Origin: Syntrophobacteraceae bacterium
Lineage (GTDB): Bacteria; Desulfobacterota; Syntrophobacteria; Syntrophobacterales; Syntrophobacteraceae
Reading direction: 5' to 3'
Assembly (NCBI GenBank): GCA_018053185.1
Contig: JAGPLX010000024.1
Span: 3,529-37,067, forward strand
Length of the DNA: 33,539 bases
In this document: piece after piece, positions 24,907 through 32,937 of the stretch
Numbering within the stretch: position 1 is the first letter of the stretch
Layout: every line of letters starts with the position of its first letter
Translations under genes and position numbers: made by a program
Notes under the pieces: model-generated
The model's input: only the letters and a program-made list of their open reading frames with translations
Told to the model about the DNA's origin: nothing
Databases searched by the model: none

Positions 24907-25701
24907 TCACACGGCCACCAGCAGCCCTTTGGGTTCGTCTTGCAGTATCTTGCCCTGCAACGCAATCCTCAGCACCTCGGTCAGGCGGTCCCGGTATTCG
25001 TTGTATCTGGAGCCTCGCCGCAGCCGGGGTCGGTCCAGACTGATCGCCATATCATCCAGAATCTCCCCGTGTCGGGACGATATGACGATCACCCGGTCAC
25101 TCAAATAGATGGCCTCATCCGGATCGTGGGTCACCATGAGGACGGTTTTGCGGTCTTTGAGCCAGATGGCCTCGAGCTCTTCCTGGAGCAGTTGCCGCAT
25201 CTGGTGATCGACGGCGCCCAGCGGCTCATCCATGAGCAGCACCTGGGGGTTGCAGGCAAGAGCCCGGATGACCGCTGTCCGTTGTTTCATGCCTCCCGAG
25301 ATTTGATTGGGATAGAGGTGTTCGTGTCCTTCCAGATGGGCCAGGGCAAGGAGTTCACGGAGACGCCGCTCCTGTTCGTGACGCGGCACCTTTTGTTGTT
25401 TCATGGGATAGAGGACATTTTGCTTCACCGTCATCCAGGGAAAGAGGGCGTAATCCTGGAAGACGAAAGCCCGGTCAGGTCCGGGAGCGGAAACCACCGC
25501 GCCGTTGAGTTGCACTTCACCCGCCGAAGGGCTTTGAAAGCCGGCAATGATCGTCAGGAGCGTGGTCTTGCCGCAACCCGAGGGGCCGAGCAGGGTAACA
25601 AACTGCCCTTCATGGATCGTTAAGCTGATATTTTCGAGAACCTTCTGCACCCTTCCGTTGCTCTGGAAGACCTTGCACACGCTCTTCACGTCCAGTCTCA
25701 T
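24907..25701 (-). CDS. saoA: ABC transporter ATPase, NitT/TauT type (SaoA-like)
   Basis: A 264-residue ATPase with Walker A GPSGCGKTTLL, Q-loop FVFQDYALFPWMTV, signature ISGGMKQRTAVIRAL, Walker B VLLMDEPLGAVD and switch MVTHDPDEA. The subfamily resembles SsuB/TauB importers of sulfonates and nitrate-type ligands. The start at 25701 is chosen from family alignment (MRLDVKSVCKVF); 14 further upstream residues are possible. Encoded downstream of its permease, with 155 bp between. Confidence 0.9.
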   Translation of the reverse strand: MRLDVKSVCKVFQSNGRVQKVLENISLTIHEGQFVTLLGPSGCGKTTLLTIIAGFQSPSAGEVQLNGAVVSAPGPDRAFVFQDYALFPWMTVKQNVLYPMKQQKVPRHEQERRLRELLALAHLEGHEHLYPNQISGGMKQRTAVIRALACNPQVLLMDEPLGAVDHQMRQLLQEELEAIWLKDRKTVLMVTHDPDEAIYLSDRVIVISSRHGEILDDMAISLDRPRLRRGSRYNEYRDRLTEVLRIALQGKILQDEPKGLLVAV

Positions 25702-25856
25702 GGCCTGCCACCCCGATCCGCATGACCCACAGGGCCACAACAACAGATGAGCATAAAAGCTATGGGCAACGGGAGGAATCCCTTGCTTGCCTTCTGACTC
25801 CTCACTTTCTATTCTTCACTTCACACCTGTCTCCTGGTCTCCTGTGTCCTATCTCC

Positions 25857-26687
25857 TCACTCTCTCGCATACTGCCACCGGGTGAGGCTGCGGTTTACGA
25901 GCGAGAGCAGCTGATCGATCCCATAGCCCACCAGGGCTGCCATAATCATGAGCGCAATCAAGGTCGGGGTTTCCATTCGCGTCTGGGCTTCCACCATGGA
26001 GTAGCCGAACCCGGCACTCGTTGCGATAAACTCCGCTCAAATGACCGACATCCAACCGGCGCTAACGGCAAGCCGCATCCCTGTCAGCACATGGGGCAGG
26101 GCGGCCGGCACCATCACGTCCTTGAAAAGGCTCCAGGAGCCGGCTCCCATCGTGCGCGCGGCATGGAAATAGTCCTTGGAGATCGACTGGACGCCCGCGA
26201 TGGTGTTGAGCAGAATGGGAAAAGTCCCCACCAGAGCGATCAGAAACACCGTGGGCCCGTCTCCTAGGCCGAACCAGACAATGGTGAGCGGCACCCATGC
26301 CATCACCGGCACCTGTCGGAGGCCGCCCATGAGCGGGTCAATCAGTTGCATGGCGGTTTTGGAATAGCCCATGAGGAAGCCGAAGGTCATCCCAAGGAGG
26401 AGGGCGATGCCGAACCCGCTTGCCACGCGGCGAAGGGTGAGCAGCAGATTTTTCAGGGTTTCCAGGTCGGTTACTGCAAACACGAAGGCCTTGGCGGTTT
26501 TCCAGGGAGGGGGAAGCAGCAGATCGCTCCGGTATTGGTCGGACATGAACTGCCAGATCCCCACCACCACAGCCAGCGTAATCAGGTTATAGAGCCTCCG
26601 CTTCCTGTTGATAACGCCCGGCAGGTCCCGCCGGCCTATTCTTGAGCCTTGGGGAGCGGGGCAAAGCGGATCTTTAATCTCTTCCAT
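25857..26687 (-). CDS. saoP: ABC transporter permease with in-frame UGA (SaoP-like)
   Basis: SsuC/TauC-type permease of 276 residues if UGA is read through. The N-terminal part has several membrane segments and the coupling motif YFHAARTMGAGSWSLFKDVMVPAALPHV. At GWMSVI-(UGA)-AEFIATSAGFGYSM, codon 217 (26037-26039) is TGA, after which the same frame continues through a normal permease C-terminus, including a last membrane segment and WQYARE, to a stop at 25857. Related permeases continue without a break here (GWxxVVAAE...). A G-U pair again falls at +23/+24 from the UGA, though the hairpin is weak. Selenocysteine (or, less likely, a nonsense mutation). Its start overlaps saoB. Confidence 0.75.
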
Positions 26688-27448
26688 TCATCCGTTTCCA
26701 TTGAGGACCACGATATCCCTTTGAAGGACGCGACGGCCTTGATGAGCACCTCCGGCTTTTCCAAGTCGGTCGCCGCCCGCTGCCAAGAGTCCAGAAATTG
26801 CCGATAGCGGAGCGAGGGTTCCCACTCCTTTCGGACTACCAGCACGTACGTTGGATGATCGCCTTCGTTTTGCGCCAGGGGGATTCTTTCCCCGGCAAGC
26901 GAGGTGCTCTTGAGGAAATCCACCACCACCCCATCCACGATGCCGCGTTCATAAGCGTAGGGCAGCGACGCAGGAAGCATGGGCTGTGGGGCGCAAGAAG
27001 CACCGCAGAAGGGCTTCAGGAGGTCCCTCTGACGGTCGCGGCGCTGTGCTATCCCCAACCGCTTCAATTCGCTGCCGGGGCGCCGTACCAGCACCTCCGA
27101 ATTGAAGAGGCACGGTCCGACAATCCTGAACCGCCGGTCCTTTTGTACCAGGCGTTCCGCAGCATTCGGGCAGATCACCGCCAGGTCGAGCAAGTTGCCG
27201 CTGAGTGCCCATTCCGCCGTGCTGGCACAGCAATCCTTGACGGCGTATGCTTCGAAGGAAGTTATGTCGGCCTCGAACGGCAGACCCTGCTGCCGCAAGA
27301 GGTAGTGAACGATCAGGCCTCCCGTGTCGTCCGGGATACCGATGACACTCTTCGAAGGGTCCCACATGCTCTCCGGAGACGCCACCATTGCCACCGCCGC
27401 CGCCATAATCAGGACCAGGGCGACAAGGGCGGCAAGACTCCGGGTCAT
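26636..27448 (-). CDS. saoB: Periplasmic ABC-type binding protein with CC motif (SaoB-like)
   Basis: A 270-residue protein with an N-terminal signal or anchor (about 5-25) and a NitT/TauT-like binding fold (GIPDDTGGLIVHYLL; SGNLLDLAVICPNAAE). It has several cysteines, notably VKDCCAST, GPCLF and FCGASC. The CC pair lies where a ligand loop is expected and could bind a soft metal or selenium/sulfur ligand. As I recall, NCBI names a family ABC transporter substrate-binding (seleno)protein SaoB; here the positions are cysteine codons. Its stop overlaps the permease gene by 52 bp. Confidence 0.78.
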   Translation of the reverse strand: MTRSLAALVALVLIMAAAVAMVASPESMWDPSKSVIGIPDDTGGLIVHYLLRQQGLPFEADITSFEAYAVKDCCASTAEWALSGNLLDLAVICPNAAERLVQKDRRFRIVGPCLFNSEVLVRRPGSELKRLGIAQRRDRQRDLLKPFCGASCAPQPMLPASLPYAYERGIVDGVVVDFLKSTSLAGERIPLAQNEGDHPTYVLVVRKEWEPSLRYRQFLDSWQRAATDLEKPEVLIKAVASFKGISWSSMETDEWKRLKIRFAPLPKAQE

Positions 27449-27459
27449 TGAAGGCCAGC

Positions 27460-28587
27460 CTAGCCGGTCTGCTTTTCAATGGAATAGGCCTTCTTCTTCC
27501 AGTCTCCGTAGGTCATGCTCAGCGGGAAGACCGGATCGACCTTCTCCTTGATGAACGTATCGAAATTGTCCGTCCCGGCCTGCACGAGCAGATCCGTGCG
27601 TACATAGTCAGCCGGGTTGCCGATTTCCGCCAATATTCCATGTTTCAGATCCCAATCGAGGGCTTCACGGACATTTTCTAAACGAAGGTCCCAGGTGAGG
27701 GTGCGATTTTCTTCAACCGTTTTCTTAAAGATCGTCATAAGCGCCACTTCGAGCGGAACGCCGTAATTTTTCTCGAATATCTCTGCTGCCTTGAGGGGGC
27801 GAGTATAGATGAATTGGATGGCCTTCGAGTGGGCAAGAATCATCTTTTTAGCCAGTTCCGGATATGCCGTTGCGAAATTAGCGTTCATCGAATAGACGCA
27901 GCAGGTGCCCCATTTGCCGGAAGGCATTTTAACGGCGGCGTGCATGATGCGTCCGCAACCATCATATTCCGCCATCGACCCCCAGGGATCACAGGTCAGG
28001 TACCCATCCAACTGCCCGAGTTTAAGGGCCAGGAACTGGTCCTTGTCCGCCATATCGAACAGCTCGTAATGCGTGCCTTCCACGGGAATCCCGGAAGACG
28101 CTGCAAACCTGACCCATTCGCCGCTGATCTTCTCGGGTGTCTTTCCGGATTTATGGAGCGCCAGCTTTTTTCCCACCAACTCTTTGGGATCGTTGATTCC
28201 TTGCCGCACGACGATGTACATCGAGCCGCCAAGGTGGTTCTGAGCAGCGACAAAGATCGGCGCGCCCTTCATGCGAGCTCGTACCATCCGCTCCACGCCT
28301 ATGTATCCGATGTCCATCTGCCCGGCCGCCATGGCTTCCGGCACCTGCCCGTTTCCGGTGACGTAAACCTTGAGCCCCATTTCATCAAAAATGCCGGCAT
28401 CTTTGGCCACGGGAGCCGCCGTCATGTGGTCACAGTTGTAGTATCCGAGCTTGACGACATAGTCTTTCTCAGCCTGCTGGTCTTGAGCCGTCGCCAGGCT
28501 TGTCGGTTCAAGTCCGTAACCGGAAACCCACGTACCCACAACCGCGGCTGTAGTACCCTTCAAGAAATCCCTTCTCGTAATCGTCAT
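27460..28587 (-). CDS. saoX: Tat-exported ABC substrate-binding protein (SaoX-like)
   Basis: A 375-residue SsuA/TauA-type binding protein with a twin-arginine signal, TRRDFLKGTTAAVVG (residues 4-18), implying export of a folded protein, perhaps with bound metal. The body has the NitT/TauT fold (GYYNCDHMTAAPVAKDAGIFDEMGL; DIGYIGVERMV), with cysteines at YNCDH, YLTCDPW, DGCGR and GTCCVY. AAGGAGG lies upstream of ATG 28587. It pairs with the ATPase and permease genes downstream; a second binding protein follows. Confidence 0.88.
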   Translation of the reverse strand: MTITRRDFLKGTTAAVVGTWVSGYGLEPTSLATAQDQQAEKDYVVKLGYYNCDHMTAAPVAKDAGIFDEMGLKVYVTGNGQVPEAMAAGQMDIGYIGVERMVRARMKGAPIFVAAQNHLGGSMYIVVRQGINDPKELVGKKLALHKSGKTPEKISGEWVRFAASSGIPVEGTHYELFDMADKDQFLALKLGQLDGYLTCDPWGSMAEYDGCGRIMHAAVKMPSGKWGTCCVYSMNANFATAYPELAKKMILAHSKAIQFIYTRPLKAAEIFEKNYGVPLEVALMTIFKKTVEENRTLTWDLRLENVREALDWDLKHGILAEIGNPADYVRTDLLVQAGTDNFDTFIKEKVDPVFPLSMTYGDWKKKAYSIEKQTG

Positions 28588-28668
28588 GCCCAAGACCTCC
28601 TTATGGGATGGGGCCCTTTGGAACCAGCCTGCTCTCATTTAAACCAGCCTTCGATCCCTGCCGACTCT

Positions 28669-29142
28669 TCAACAACAGTCCTCCATGCCTTCTCCGAAGA
28701 GATCGACGAGTTGGTTATCCTCGATCCTGAAAACCGCAAAGCCGGTCTTGTTCCCTTTGGAACCCTGAACGATGAACTCCAGAGGCGGCTTCTTGTCGAT
28801 ATCGCGAAACTGAATGATCTGATCCTCCATAGGGGCCGGGACTTCGTTCGTTGCCAGGAATCCGTCGCCGAGGTCCAGAATGACCCGCATCATGTTTTTT
28901 TCGCCACTCACCCTGTACATGACAATGAGGTCGCCTCGGCCGTCCCCGTTCAAATCGTTGCGTGCAATCTTGATGAGCTCGAGGCCGGGGTAGGTTTGCT
29001 CGAAATGCTGGAGCAAAGTTCCACCGAGGCTACGGTCAATGGCCTGATTTGAAGCTTTGTTTTCCCGACGGTCGCTGCAAGAAACGATCATTAGGGCGGT
29101 TCCCAACAACATCACCAAGATCCGCTGCCGGAGCTCCAGCAT
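28669..29142 (-). CDS. saoC: Lipoprotein ending in Cys-Cys (SaoC-like)
   Basis: A 157-residue predicted lipoprotein: the signal ends in a lipobox-like MIVSC. The body contains a calcium-loop-like DLNGDGRGDLIVMY repeat (FG-GAP/VCBS style), and the chain ends in DCC directly before the TGA stop. A C-terminal vicinal cysteine pair suits capture of soft metals; from memory, NCBI calls this type Cys-Cys-COOH (seleno)protein SaoC. The ATG shares its A with the TGA of the upstream permease gene (TGATG), so translation is coupled. Confidence 0.82.
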   Translation of the reverse strand: MLELRQRILVMLLGTALMIVSCSDRRENKASNQAIDRSLGGTLLQHFEQTYPGLELIKIARNDLNGDGRGDLIVMYRVSGEKNMMRVILDLGDGFLATNEVPAPMEDQIIQFRDIDKKPPLEFIVQGSKGNKTGFAVFRIEDNQLVDLFGEGMEDCC

Positions 29143-30239
29143 CAGTGCACGAACCCTCTTCGCACCAGTAGCGGCCTCAGGCGCGGCCACCAGGACCAGG
29201 CGAAGAGCGCCAGGATGACGCCTGAACACAGATATTCGACAGTCTTTGGAACCGAGAAAATGAACATGTTGGCCAGACCGCTGGTCCGGGCCGCCCGGTC
29301 CTGGTTGAAAACAGGGACAAAATCGGGCATCAGAAGTAAATTGGCCAGATAGCCCACGGCCAGGGAGGCGCCCACCACGGTTATGCTATAGATGATGGTA
29401 GATCGTCGGCCGATGGTCTTGTAGATGCTGACGAGCTCGGGAAGATTAGTGGCGGCTCCCGTCATGAGAAAGGTAATGGCGACTCCCGGTGCCGCCCCTG
29501 CGGCCACCACTGCCGCGATAAAGGGAATGTGTCCCACGGCGCAGACGTACATTACCGCCGCCAGAACCCCGATGCCGGCGAGCGAGATCATCCCGGGATT
29601 GCCCAGGTACTCATGGATATAGCTTTTGGGAACAAGGCCGAGAAGGAAACCCGCAAGAAGAACCCCCACGACGATGTACTTGCTCACCATTGCGCCGAGG
29701 TCCATGAAACCCCAGTGCAAACCGGAGAGGAGCTTTTCGATGAGGGTGACATTGTCCTCGCTTTCCAGAACTTGCGCCGCTTCTCCTGAATCAAAGCCGG
29801 GAGCCTGTAGTTCCGGCCCTGCGAGCGCATTCCCCAGTAAACCGATGACTATCGGAAGAAGAAAACCTCCCAGCAGGTAGATGGTGGCGATCTCCGGTCC
29901 CAGGAGGCCGTAAGCCAGAAGTAGCGCCGCGGGATTGACGATGGGAGTCGCCGCCATGAAGGCGAGGGTCGGCCCAAGATAGGCTCCCGAATAATACAGG
30001 CCCAACCCGAGGGGAATAACCCCGCAGCTGCAGATGGGCAGCAGCATTCCCGACACGGCTGCCTTGACGATGGATGAAAACCTGCGATTTCCCAGGGCCC
30101 GCTGCCACCGGTCGGGCCTCACAAAATGATGAAGCAGCCCCGCCAGGGTGAAGCTCACCACCAGCCAGGCTGAGGCATCGTTCAGGATCTCCGCCGCACT
30201 TTGCAGGACCTTCCCGACCAAGTCGCTCAGCAGCAACAC
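29142..30239 (-). CDS. saoE: ArsP-like organometal efflux permease (SaoE-like)
   Basis: A 365-residue membrane protein of the DUF318/ArsP permease family with about 8-10 segments. PICSCGVIPLGLGL carries the paired cysteines characteristic of the family, repeated symmetrically by GHIPFIAAVVAAGAAPG and MTGAATNLPEL. ArsP exports trivalent organoarsenicals; other relatives are linked to Cu/Zn or unknown cargo. The GTG start at 30239 lies inside the 3' end of the thioredoxin-like gene (13-bp overlap). In this locus it would expel an organometal species or the lyase product. Confidence 0.87.
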   Translation of the reverse strand: MLLLSDLVGKVLQSAAEILNDASAWLVVSFTLAGLLHHFVRPDRWQRALGNRRFSSIVKAAVSGMLLPICSCGVIPLGLGLYYSGAYLGPTLAFMAATPIVNPAALLLAYGLLGPEIATIYLLGGFLLPIVIGLLGNALAGPELQAPGFDSGEAAQVLESEDNVTLIEKLLSGLHWGFMDLGAMVSKYIVVGVLLAGFLLGLVPKSYIHEYLGNPGMISLAGIGVLAAVMYVCAVGHIPFIAAVVAAGAAPGVAITFLMTGAATNLPELVSIYKTIGRRSTIIYSITVVGASLAVGYLANLLLMPDFVPVFNQDRAARTSGLANMFIFSVPKTVEYLCSGVILALFAWSWWPRLRPLLVRRGFVH

Positions 30240-30496
30240 CCGCAGCCCCTTACGGCATCCTCGATGGCCTTTTCGATGATTTCTCCGGAAAGGGTGTCGT
30301 ACTTCTTCCGGCCGTTGATGATCATCGTGCCTTTCGTTACCATCCCGTATTTTCGAACATAATCAAAATCCTGTCCGGCACGGTAAAGCTTGACTTCGAC
30401 CTCGTCCGCATACTTTGCCGCTGTCGCCTGAATGATCCGTCCGTACTCGTCACAACACGGACAAGTATTGATGAATTCGACCTGAACTTTCGCCAT
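30227..30496 (-). CDS. saoT: Thioredoxin-like protein with CPCC and Cys-rich tail (SaoT-like)
   Basis: An 89-residue thioredoxin-fold protein. Active site NTCPCCDEYG at residues 10-19; cis-proline region VTKGTMIINGRK; the C-terminus is GCGCCC, an unusual run of cysteines suited to holding a soft metal. GGAGG precedes the ATG at 30496; the longer upstream frame is implausible. First gene of the organometal locus. From memory, it corresponds to thioredoxin-like (seleno)protein SaoT; here all redox positions are cysteine codons. Confidence 0.87.
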   Translation of the reverse strand: MAKVQVEFINTCPCCDEYGRIIQATAAKYADEVEVKLYRAGQDFDYVRKYGMVTKGTMIINGRKKYDTLSGEIIEKAIEDAVRGCGCCC

Positions 30497-30757
30497 CTCC
30501 CGCCTCCTCAATATCTTCTTGTCAAGCCTTCGTAGCCCGCAAAAGCGTCTCATCTTTATCTGCAAAACTTGGTTTAGGCTAATTGGAAATATCGATAACG
30601 AATGGATTTTACGACAGGAACAATCTATCAGGACTTTTGCAGAACATGTGTAGGTGATGCAAAAGGTTTGAAAAGAAAGGGAGGAAGGGTAATGGACCTT
30701 AGGGATTTTGGCCAAGATCCTCTGTGCCAAGACAGAGGAACCTCCCCTGTGATAAAT
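30497..30757. other. Upstream region of the organometal operon
   Basis: A gene-free, AT-richer stretch that should hold the promoter for the minus-strand saoT-to-saoL operon. I could not settle on a promoter or operator by eye. Confidence 0.4.
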
Positions 30758-31031
30758 TAGGAACCATCCAAAAATAACCTAAGGCAAAAATATTTTCATG
30801 AAGCAGGTACCCGTTGCTGCCACCGGCATCTGCAGTAATCAGCAATTCCGTGGCATGAGGGTAGATGCACCGGCCCATCTGCCTCCACCAGGAACAATCG
30901 ACTGGACGGCAAACCGGGCCGTGTCATGGTCAATTCCCATTCTGCAGGGTTTCCCAGCATGGACTACTTCAATTCCCCTCAATGTCCAGCGCTTTCTGCA
31001 CCGCTCCAGGTCACTTTTGGACGACTCCTTA
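30757..31031 (-). mobile_element. Decayed ISAzo13-like remnant with inverted ends
   Basis: The left end TTAGGAACCATCCAAAAATAACCT (30757-30780) and the right end 31008-31031 are inverted copies, about 17 of 24 matching. Between them the minus strand reads GIDHDTARFAVQSI and, after one shift, RQMGRCIYPHATELLITADAGGSNGY, the catalytic-aspartate region of ISAzo13-type transposases. With 275 bp in total most of the transposase is deleted, so it resembles a MITE-like derivative that cannot move by itself. Confidence 0.65.
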
Positions 31032-31356
31032 GAGCCTTCTCGGAATCCCCGACGAAGCATGAGGTGGATCGTATGATCTGCACCGTGTTCCCACCCTTTA
31101 CAGGAAGTACCATCTTTTATCCGTGAGATCCCGTGTCTTTCCTGTTGGAAGGACGTCTCCGCCGGGAAAGAACCCATGAGTGCTTCCAAAGCCACCTCTC
31201 GACCTGCGCTTATGCAGGATGCCCCGGAAACTACTTTGTGGAGGAACAAATCCGGCCCATCCTGTTGACTGGGAAGAACCAAAGCGGTATTAAACACGGT
31301 CGGGAAAGTTGGGTGAGTTCCAGGGATTGGTGCAGATACAGGAAAGCGGGACCCGC
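31032..31356. other. Intergenic stretch, nothing recognised
   Basis: Between the IS remnant and porG. Short open frames exist on both strands but show no recognisable motif or ribosome site. It may be remnant DNA from the rearrangement that separated porGD from other por genes. Confidence 0.4.
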
Positions 31357-31950
31357 ATGAAACGTAGACGAATAGAGGTCCGATGGCACGGCAGGGGAGG
31401 GCAGGGAGCTGTTACCGCAGCCATGATTTTGGCCGAGGCTGCATTTTATGAAGGATACAAAGGAGTCACGGCAGCGCCGTTTTTCGGGGCGGAGCGCCGG
31501 GGAGCCCCGGTGATCGCCGCAACCCGCTTCGGATGGGAACCGATCAAGACCTTCTCCTTGGTCGAACACCCGGACATTGTCGTGGTTTTGGACAAGACCC
31601 TGATCGGAGTGGTACCGGTTACGGCCGGAATACGCCCCGATGGTCTGGTGCTCATCAACAGTCCTAAGGCCCCTCAGGAGATCCGGTTGGATTCTCCCGT
31701 CAACATTGCCACCACCGATGCGAGCGAATGCGCCAGGGAAGCCGGTCTGATCGTCTCCGGGAGCGTGATTTTCAACACCTCCATCCTGGGAGGTTTTGCC
31801 AAGGCCACCGGATTGATCCGCATGGAAAACATCGAAAAGGCTCTCAGGAATCATTTCAAGGACCAGGCTGGAGATCGGAACGTGCAGGGCGCCCGCTTGG
31901 CCTATTCCCAAACGTTCACACTCAAGGACTGCACGCTGGCATGTGCGTGA
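31357..31950 (+). CDS. porG: 2-oxoacid:ferredoxin oxidoreductase gamma subunit
   Basis: A 197-residue gamma subunit of pyruvate or 2-oxoacid:ferredoxin oxidoreductase, which oxidises the acid to acyl-CoA with reduction of ferredoxin. The family signature [20 protein letters not shown] lies at residues 9-28, followed by [11 protein letters not shown]. The ATG at 31357 matches the family start. porD follows, but no alpha (porA) or beta (porB) gene is on this stretch. Confidence 0.92.
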   Translation: MKRRRIEVRWHGRGGQGAVTAAMILAEAAFYEGYKGVTAAPFFGAERRGAPVIAATRFGWEPIKTFSLVEHPDIVVVLDKTLIGVVPVTAGIRPDGLVLINSPKAPQEIRLDSPVNIATTDASECAREAGLIVSGSVIFNTSILGGFAKATGLIRMENIEKALRNHFKDQAGDRNVQGARLAYSQTFTLKDCTLACA

Positions 31951-31999
31951 TTCCCGGGAAGAAGGACGCGCCGCCCGCTGGAGACGAAAGAAATCCGTG

Positions 32000-32281
32000 A
32001 TGGAGACAAAAAAGGATTTTATTTACGCCCGTTCCACTCTCTGCAAGGGGGAAGGGGGAAAGACGGGGGATTGGCGCTCAGTTCGTCCTGAGATCGATCA
32101 CACCAGGTGCATCCCATCCAGGAACAATCGCCCCTCTTGCTTCATTTGCTGGCTGTATTGCCCGGAAGCGGTGGTTCGAAGAAAAATCCCCGTAGAGATC
32201 GACCTGGAGTACTGTAAAGGTTGCGGAATCTGTGCGGAAGAATGCCCAGCCAAGGCCATCGAGATGGTGGAGGAACGGTAG
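32000..32281 (+). CDS. porD: 2-oxoacid:ferredoxin oxidoreductase delta subunit (2[4Fe-4S] ferredoxin)
   Basis: A 93-residue ferredoxin-type subunit relaying electrons from the oxidoreductase. The second cluster motif is canonical, [12 protein letters not shown]. The first is [19 protein letters not shown], with nine residues between the first two cysteines instead of two, a loop I believe occurs in some PorD proteins. Start ATG 32000; an in-frame start at 31943 would overlap porG. The C-terminus is intact, and the next gene is on the opposite strand, so the operon is cut short here. Confidence 0.9.
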   Translation: METKKDFIYARSTLCKGEGGKTGDWRSVRPEIDHTRCIPSRNNRPSCFICWLYCPEAVVRRKIPVEIDLEYCKGCGICAEECPAKAIEMVEER

Positions 32282-32349
32282 AACGGCGGGGATGACTCGA
32301 ACCTCACACGAAACCAGGGGTGTTCCTGCCGCGCCGGAGCCTGTGGGGG

Positions 32350-32913
32350 TCAGGGTTCGGATTCCTCCTCCGTGGACGGCATCCCAGAGAAGAAGCGCTC
32401 CTTTTCGCTATAGATACACCCGCAGTACTGCTGGCGGTAGATCTCCATCGCCCGCGCCTGAGTTTGGCCTTCTTTCCATCCCAAGCGAAAATCCTCGTAA
32501 TGGAAAGGAATTCCGTTCCTGATGGAGGCCTCTTCGGCAAGAGTCCGAATGAGCTCGTGGTTTTGATGCTTGCTGAAAAGGAGCGTTGTCGTGAAGGCAT
32601 CCATCTTGCTCTTTCGAGCCAGGCGAGCTGCGGCGTCCAGGCGGACGGAATAACAGAAGCGGCAGCGGTGACTTTCCCGAAACACCACTTGTCGGAAGAA
32701 GCCTACAGGATCGTAATTTTTACGTACGATGGTTGGAAGGGATTTCTTTGTGGCCACCCATTGAAAGGTTTCGAGCCTTTTCACGAACTCCTGGTATGGT
32801 TGAATGAAAGGATTGAAATAGAAGGCATGGACCAGCCAGCCCTCATTGCGCAGTTTCTGGAGGGGGTACAAGGTGCACGGGCCGCAGCAACTATGGAGAA
32901 GGATTCTTGGCAT
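32350..32913 (-). CDS. queH: Epoxyqueuosine reductase QueH
   Basis: A 187-residue QueH protein, the non-orthologous replacement for QueG in the last step of queuosine tRNA modification. Conserved cysteine pairs are HSCCGPC (residues 8-13) and HRCRFCY, with YCGCIYSEKER near the C-terminus; these hold the iron-sulfur cluster and catalytic metal site. Follows mpl by 24 bp on the same strand. Confidence 0.93.
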   Translation of the reverse strand: MPRILLHSCCGPCTLYPLQKLRNEGWLVHAFYFNPFIQPYQEFVKRLETFQWVATKKSLPTIVRKNYDPVGFFRQVVFRESHRCRFCYSVRLDAAARLARKSKMDAFTTTLLFSKHQNHELIRTLAEEASIRNGIPFHYEDFRLGWKEGQTQARAMEIYRQQYCGCIYSEKERFFSGMPSTEEESEP

Positions 32914-32937
32914 GAAAACGGTTCCCGGGGTCGTGGA

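Noticed and set aside
28639-28671. Read-through of the TGA after Cys-Cys in the SaoC-like gene as another selenocysteine
   Set aside because: The sequence beyond runs only about ten unremarkable residues to another stop, and a Cys-Cys C-terminus is itself the expected end.
27814-29052. 412-codon plus-strand frame
   Set aside because: Opposite saoX and saoC, which carry a Tat signal, a lipobox and coupling overlaps; no family motif in this frame.
30839-31297. 152-codon minus-strand ORF as a real gene
   Set aside because: Its C-terminal part is a frameshifted ISAzo13 transposase fragment and the remainder has no motif.
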